In this document: piece after piece, positions 14,883-17,837 of the stretch
How the letters are laid out: every line of letters starts with the position of its first letter
Numbering within the stretch: position 1 is the stretch's first letter
From: CAZTCJ01 sp964612085
GTDB taxonomy: Bacteria > Pseudomonadota > Alphaproteobacteria > JAJFIK01
Assembly: GCA_964612085.1 (NCBI GenBank)
Contig: CAZTCJ010000074.1
Span: forward strand, 1-17,837
Reading direction: 5' to 3'
Length of the DNA: 17,837 nt
Program-made: the position numbers and the translations under genes
The notes under the pieces: generated by a model
Database searches by the model: none
The model's input: only the letters and a program-made list of their open reading frames with translations
What the model was told of the DNA's origin: nothing

Positions 14883-14907
14883 AACACAGGCATACAGCGG
14901 AAGTTCC
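14883..14907 (-). promoter_or_regulatory. EcfG-type general stress response promoter of the DUF892 gene
   Basis: Minus strand: GGAAC (14907-14903), 16-bp spacer, TGTT (14886-14883), matching the alphaproteobacterial EcfG consensus GGAAC-N16/17-cGTT. Initiation about 7 nt beyond would leave a leader of roughly 27 nt with the AGGAGGT ribosome-binding site. Position, spacing and the stress-family gene all agree. EcfG is held by NepR and released by phosphorylated PhyR. Those genes are not in the window. Confidence 0.65.
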
Positions 14908-14977
14908 TTCATACGAAAAATTCATCGCCATACGGCAGACGCCGCGCGGACAGCCGCGCGCCAATTCTCCGCATGCG

Positions 14978-16300
14978 TCAAAGCGTCTCGGTGAACCGCA
15001 CCGCCTGGCCTTGGGCGGCGTCGGGCACCTGACCGTCCCACATGACGGTCCGGCCCCGGATGATGGTGCCCACCGGCCAGCCGGTGACGCTGCGGCCCGC
15101 GAACGGCGTCCAGCCGCATTTGCTCGCGATCCAATCGTCCGTGATCGTCCGGGTCGCTTTCATATCGACAATAGTGAAATCGGCGTCATAGCCCTGCATC
15201 ATCCGGCCCTTATTGGCGATGCCGTAAATGCGCTGGGGCCCGTGAGAGGTCAGATCGACGAAGCGCTCGATGGAAAGCCGGCCCGCATTCACATGGTCGA
15301 GCATGATGGGCACCAGGGTCTGCACGCCCGGCATGCCAGAGGGCGATTTGGGATAGGTCTCGGCTTTTTCCTCGAGCGTATGGGGTGCATGGTCCGAGCC
15401 CAGAACATCGACCACGCCCAGGCTCAAGCCCCGCCAGATACCCTGGCGGTGGCGCTCGTCCCGGATCGGCGGGTTCATCTGGGCCCGCGTGCCCAATTGC
15501 TCGTAAGCTTCCGGCGCGGACAGCGTCAAATGCTGGGGCGTGGTTTCCACCGTCGCCACATCCCGGTGGCCCGCCAGGAACTCCATTTCCTCCGCCGTCG
15601 AGATATGCAGCACATGGATGCGCGCGCCGGTCTCGTGCGCCAGCCGGACGAGCCGCCTGGTGCATTCCCGCGCGGCCGCCGCATCCCGCCAGATGGGGTG
15701 GGTTTCCACCTTGCCCAATTCGGCGAGCCCCCGGTGGGCGCGTAAACGGTATTCGTCCTCGCTGTGGAACGCGGCGCGGCGCTTGATCCGCGACAAAACC
15801 TTCCGCACACCCTCGTCATCGTGGACGAGCAGCGTGCCGGTGGACGAGCCCATGAACACTTTCACCCCGCAACAGCCCGGCAGGCGCTCCAGGTCGGGCA
15901 GATCGTCCGCGTTCTCCGCCGTGCCGCCCGCGAAAAACGCGAAATCGCACCACATGCGGTCGGTGGCGCGGGCCACCTTGTCGGCCAGCGCCTGGGCATC
16001 GGTCGTCGGCGGCTTGGTGTTGGGCATCTCGAAGACGGCCGTCACGCCCCCCATCACGGCGGAGAGGCTTCCCGTGGCCAGATCTTCCTTGTGCTCCAGA
16101 CCCGGTTCGCGGAAATGCACCTGGGTGTCGATCACGCCGGGCAGCACATGGAGACCGGTGACATCGCGCACCTCCTCGGCCTTGGCGAGCGTCAGATCGC
16201 CGACCGCCTCGATACGGCCCGCGGTGATGCCCACATCGCCCTGGCCCACCCCATCATGATTGACCAGCGTGCCGCCTTTCAGGATCAGATCGAAACCCAT
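14978..16300 (-). CDS. pyrC: Dihydroorotase
   Basis: 440-residue amidohydrolase of the dihydroorotase type that cyclises carbamoyl-aspartate to dihydroorotate in pyrimidine synthesis. Evidence: VHFREPG (61-67), EMPNTKPPT (91-99), GVKVFMGSSTG (145-155, with K147 the candidate bridging lysine), FHSEDEYRL (178-186), HVLHIST (229-235), QMNPPIRD (274-281) and SDHAPHTLEEK (302-312). The usual DxHxH metal motif reads D58-T-Q60-V-H62, so the first His is replaced by Gln. The ATG at 16300 has a strong AAGGAGG; the longer frame to 16330 is rejected. No pyrB or other pyrimidine gene is adjacent. Divergent from ygfZ across a 178-bp spacer with a large palindrome. Another cyclic amidase role is possible but less likely. 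Confidence 0.9.
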   Translation of the reverse strand: MGFDLILKGGTLVNHDGVGQGDVGITAGRIEAVGDLTLAKAEEVRDVTGLHVLPGVIDTQVHFREPGLEHKEDLATGSLSAVMGGVTAVFEMPNTKPPTTDAQALADKVARATDRMWCDFAFFAGGTAENADDLPDLERLPGCCGVKVFMGSSTGTLLVHDDEGVRKVLSRIKRRAAFHSEDEYRLRAHRGLAELGKVETHPIWRDAAAARECTRRLVRLAHETGARIHVLHISTAEEMEFLAGHRDVATVETTPQHLTLSAPEAYEQLGTRAQMNPPIRDERHRQGIWRGLSLGVVDVLGSDHAPHTLEEKAETYPKSPSGMPGVQTLVPIMLDHVNAGRLSIERFVDLTSHGPQRIYGIANKGRMMQGYDADFTIVDMKATRTITDDWIASKCGWTPFAGRSVTGWPVGTIIRGRTVMWDGQVPDAAQGQAVRFTETL

Positions 16301-16369
16301 CGCGTTCCTCCTTGCCAGGGCGCCCGGCACGGCTTACGTGCTTGGGGCTATCCTTCTGGATTGCTTGGG

Positions 16370-16439
16370 CCAGCCCACTCCCCGCCCAACCACCCACAAG
16401 GGTACCCTCATTGGGTGGTCGGGCGGGGGAGTGGGCTGG
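16370..16439. repeat. 70-bp near-perfect palindrome between pyrC and ygfZ
   Basis: Left arm 16370-16396 (begins CCAGCCCACTCCCC) and right arm 16412-16439 (ends GGGGAGTGGGCTGG) are complementary over 27-28 bp with one unpaired base and one mismatch position. The 15-nt loop contains a second palindrome, AGGGTACCCT (16399-16408). It lies in the divergent spacer, 39 bp before ygfZ and 69 bp from the pyrC start. No T tract follows on either strand, so it is not a standard terminator. Its shape suits a repeated intergenic palindromic element. Confidence 0.9.
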
Positions 16440-16478
16440 TGGTGCCAGACAAACCGCATGTCAAAAAGGTGATAGGCG

Positions 16479-17399
16479 ATGACAGAACTGCCGTCGAGGG
16501 GCCTGACGCAGGTTCCGCTTTCGGACCGGGCGCTCCTGCGGATCGCGGGAGAAGACGCCCGCTCCTTTCTGCAAGGGCTGATCACCAATGACGTGCAGAA
16601 AGTGACAGAGGCGTCAGGCATTTACGCCGGCCTGCTGACGCCCCAGGGCAAATTCCTGTTCGATTTTTTCCTGGTGCCCGACGGCGACGGCCTGCTACTC
16701 GATTGCGAGGCGGCCCGCGCCGAGATCCTGTTGAAACGGCTCACCATGTACCGCCTGCGCGCGAAGGCGACGCTGGAGGATATCTCGGCGGACCATCGGG
16801 TCTGGGCCGTGTTCGGTGCGGACGCGCCAGCCGCCATTGGACAGGATGGCCCGATGGAGCGCGGCCAGGTCCGGACCCAAGACGGCAGGACCGTCATGGC
16901 CGATCCGCGCCATGAGGCGATGGGCCTGCGGATCATCGTCAAAGGGCAGGATCGTCCTCTTCCGGATCATCCCGAGACCGGGCTTGAGGATTACGCCCGC
17001 CACCGCATCGCCCTTGGCGTGCCCCAAGGGGGTATCGATATCCTGCCGGACAAATCCTTCCTGCTGGAGAGCAATTTCGAGGAGCTGGGCGGCGTCGATT
17101 TCAAGAAAGGCTGTTATATCGGCCAGGAACTCACGGCCCGGACGAAACACCGGAGCGGCACGCGCAAGCGCATCCTGCCGCTCGATCTCGACGGCGCGGT
17201 GCCGGAGCCGGGCACGCCCGTGACGGCGGACACCCGCGAGATCGGCACGGTGACGAGCGGCGTCGCGACCGGCACGGGCGCCCGCGCCCTCGCGCTCATC
17301 CGTCTCGACCGGCTGGCGGACGCCCAGGAGGCCGGGCACGGGCTCACGATCGCCGGCGCCCCCGCCAGTCTCGACGTTCCGGACTGGCTGAAAATTTAG
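16479..17399 (+). CDS. ygfZ: Folate-binding YgfZ/IBA57-like protein
   Basis: 306-residue GcvT-like protein of the YgfZ family, which binds tetrahydrofolate and supports certain Fe-S enzymes (including the tRNA methylthiolase MiaB) under oxidative conditions. The family hallmark K210-G-C212-YIGQE217 is present, followed by LTARTKHRS. FLQGLITNDV (30-39) and TPQGKFLFDFFL (54-65) are also typical. Cytoplasmic; no signal peptide. Start ATG 16479, with AAGGTGAT upstream. Divergent from pyrC; a VOC-family gene follows after 62 bp on the same strand. The pyrC-ygfZ pairing is common in alphaproteobacteria as I recall, but I cannot verify that here. Confidence 0.93.
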   Translation: MTELPSRGLTQVPLSDRALLRIAGEDARSFLQGLITNDVQKVTEASGIYAGLLTPQGKFLFDFFLVPDGDGLLLDCEAARAEILLKRLTMYRLRAKATLEDISADHRVWAVFGADAPAAIGQDGPMERGQVRTQDGRTVMADPRHEAMGLRIIVKGQDRPLPDHPETGLEDYARHRIALGVPQGGIDILPDKSFLLESNFEELGGVDFKKGCYIGQELTARTKHRSGTRKRILPLDLDGAVPEPGTPVTADTREIGTVTSGVATGTGARALALIRLDRLADAQEAGHGLTIAGAPASLDVPDWLKI

Positions 17400-17461
17400 C
17401 TTGTTCTGTTTTTGTTCCATGGTACTCTCCGCGTCCTTCCGGCGGATACGGAGCAAACAGC

Positions 17462-17837
17462 ATGACCAGACCGTTCCCCATCGATCACGTGTCCGTGGGC
17501 GTCAGCGACATGGGTCAGGCGCGGGCGTTTTACCGGCCCGTGCTCGGCACGCTCGGCCTGAAACCGGTCTATGAGGGGGGAGAGGCGGCACTCGCCTTTG
17601 GGAACGACGAGCCGGTCTTCTGGATCAACCTGCCGCTCGACACCGAACCGGCCACGGCCGGCAACGGCAGCCATATCTGTTTCAACGCCCGCACGCGCAA
17701 AGCGGTGGACGCTTTCCATGAGGCGGGGCTCGTTAATGGCGGCTCGGATGCGGGCGCGCCGGGTCTGCGCCCTGAATATACCCCCACGTATTTCGCAGCC
17801 TTCCTTGTAGATCCGCACGGGACCAAAATCGAGGCCG
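17462..17837 (+). CDS. VOC-family (glyoxalase/bleomycin-resistance-like) protein, truncated by window edge
   Basis: First 125 residues, open at the right edge. VOC βαβββ pattern with candidate metal ligands H9 (IDHVSVGVSD), H71 (GSHICFNA) and E124 (DPHGTKIEA). GLRPEYTPTYFAAFLVDPHG resembles the many alphaproteobacterial VOC proteins of unassigned substrate. It is not a glyoxalase I: the VELTYNW signature of the gene at 3062-3502 is absent, so the two VOC genes are not recent duplicates. ATG 17462 follows a weak GGAG. It is 62 bp after ygfZ; the spacer has no terminator, so cotranscription is possible. Confidence 0.85.
   Translation, partial: MTRPFPIDHVSVGVSDMGQARAFYRPVLGTLGLKPVYEGGEAALAFGNDEPVFWINLPLDTEPATAGNGSHICFNARTRKAVDAFHEAGLVNGGSDAGAPGLRPEYTPTYFAAFLVDPHGTKIEA

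Noticed and set aside
1..17837. CRISPR array, tRNA/rRNA, prophage, toxin-antitoxin or insertion sequence
   Set aside because: No regular repeats, no clover-leaf sequence with a T-arm pattern, no transposase or phage-type proteins were seen on either strand.

Overview
The window is GC-rich, densely coded DNA from an alphaproteobacterium. The assignment rests on a Usg-family gene, a GGAAC-N16-TGTT promoter of the EcfG general-stress type, paired NrdR-type boxes, and the sequence character of the dihydroorotase and RNR. I cannot name the genus. I see no transposase, tRNA, rRNA, CRISPR array or prophage gene. Most of the window is ordinary chromosomal metabolism; the interest lies in promoters, palindromes and substituted active-site residues.

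Left part (1-6500, all minus strand). Read 5' to 3' the order is nrdA, nrdB, gloA-like, mutA, mutB (mutB runs off the left edge). The first two form a class Ia ribonucleotide reductase. The third is a glyoxalase I. The last two are the small and large subunits of adenosylcobalamin-dependent methylmalonyl-CoA mutase, translationally coupled by an ATGA overlap. The nrdA leader carries a TTGACT-N16-TACCAT promoter, with one NrdR-like box over the -10 and another just upstream of the -35.

Middle (6770-11100). Divergent from nrdA is a SRAP-domain abasic-site protein, followed closely by a four-helix membrane protein. A second, unrelated membrane protein faces it. Then come a secreted FKBP prolyl isomerase with a clear intrinsic terminator, and a class I acyl-CoA synthetase. 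A possible three-gene minus-strand operon follows: LysE-type exporter, IlvX-like thiamine-diphosphate enzyme, small two-helix membrane protein.

Right part (13375-17837). A 381-bp divergent spacer precedes usg. A 339-bp convergent gap with a strong hairpin follows it. Next are a DUF892/YciF-type stress protein behind a convincing EcfG-type promoter, a dihydroorotase whose HxH metal motif reads QxH, a 70-bp near-perfect palindrome in the divergent spacer, ygfZ, and a partial VOC-fold gene.

Together the genes cover dNTP supply and its NrdR control, DNA-lesion shielding, propionate/methylmalonyl-CoA metabolism, methylglyoxal detoxification, fatty-acid activation, pyrimidine synthesis, Fe-S/folate maintenance and general stress. 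I found no convincing new multi-gene system. The best leads are the degenerate ferritin-like stress protein under a probable EcfG promoter, the NrdR architecture on an RNR that appears to lack an ATP-cone, and the large palindrome at 16370-16439.
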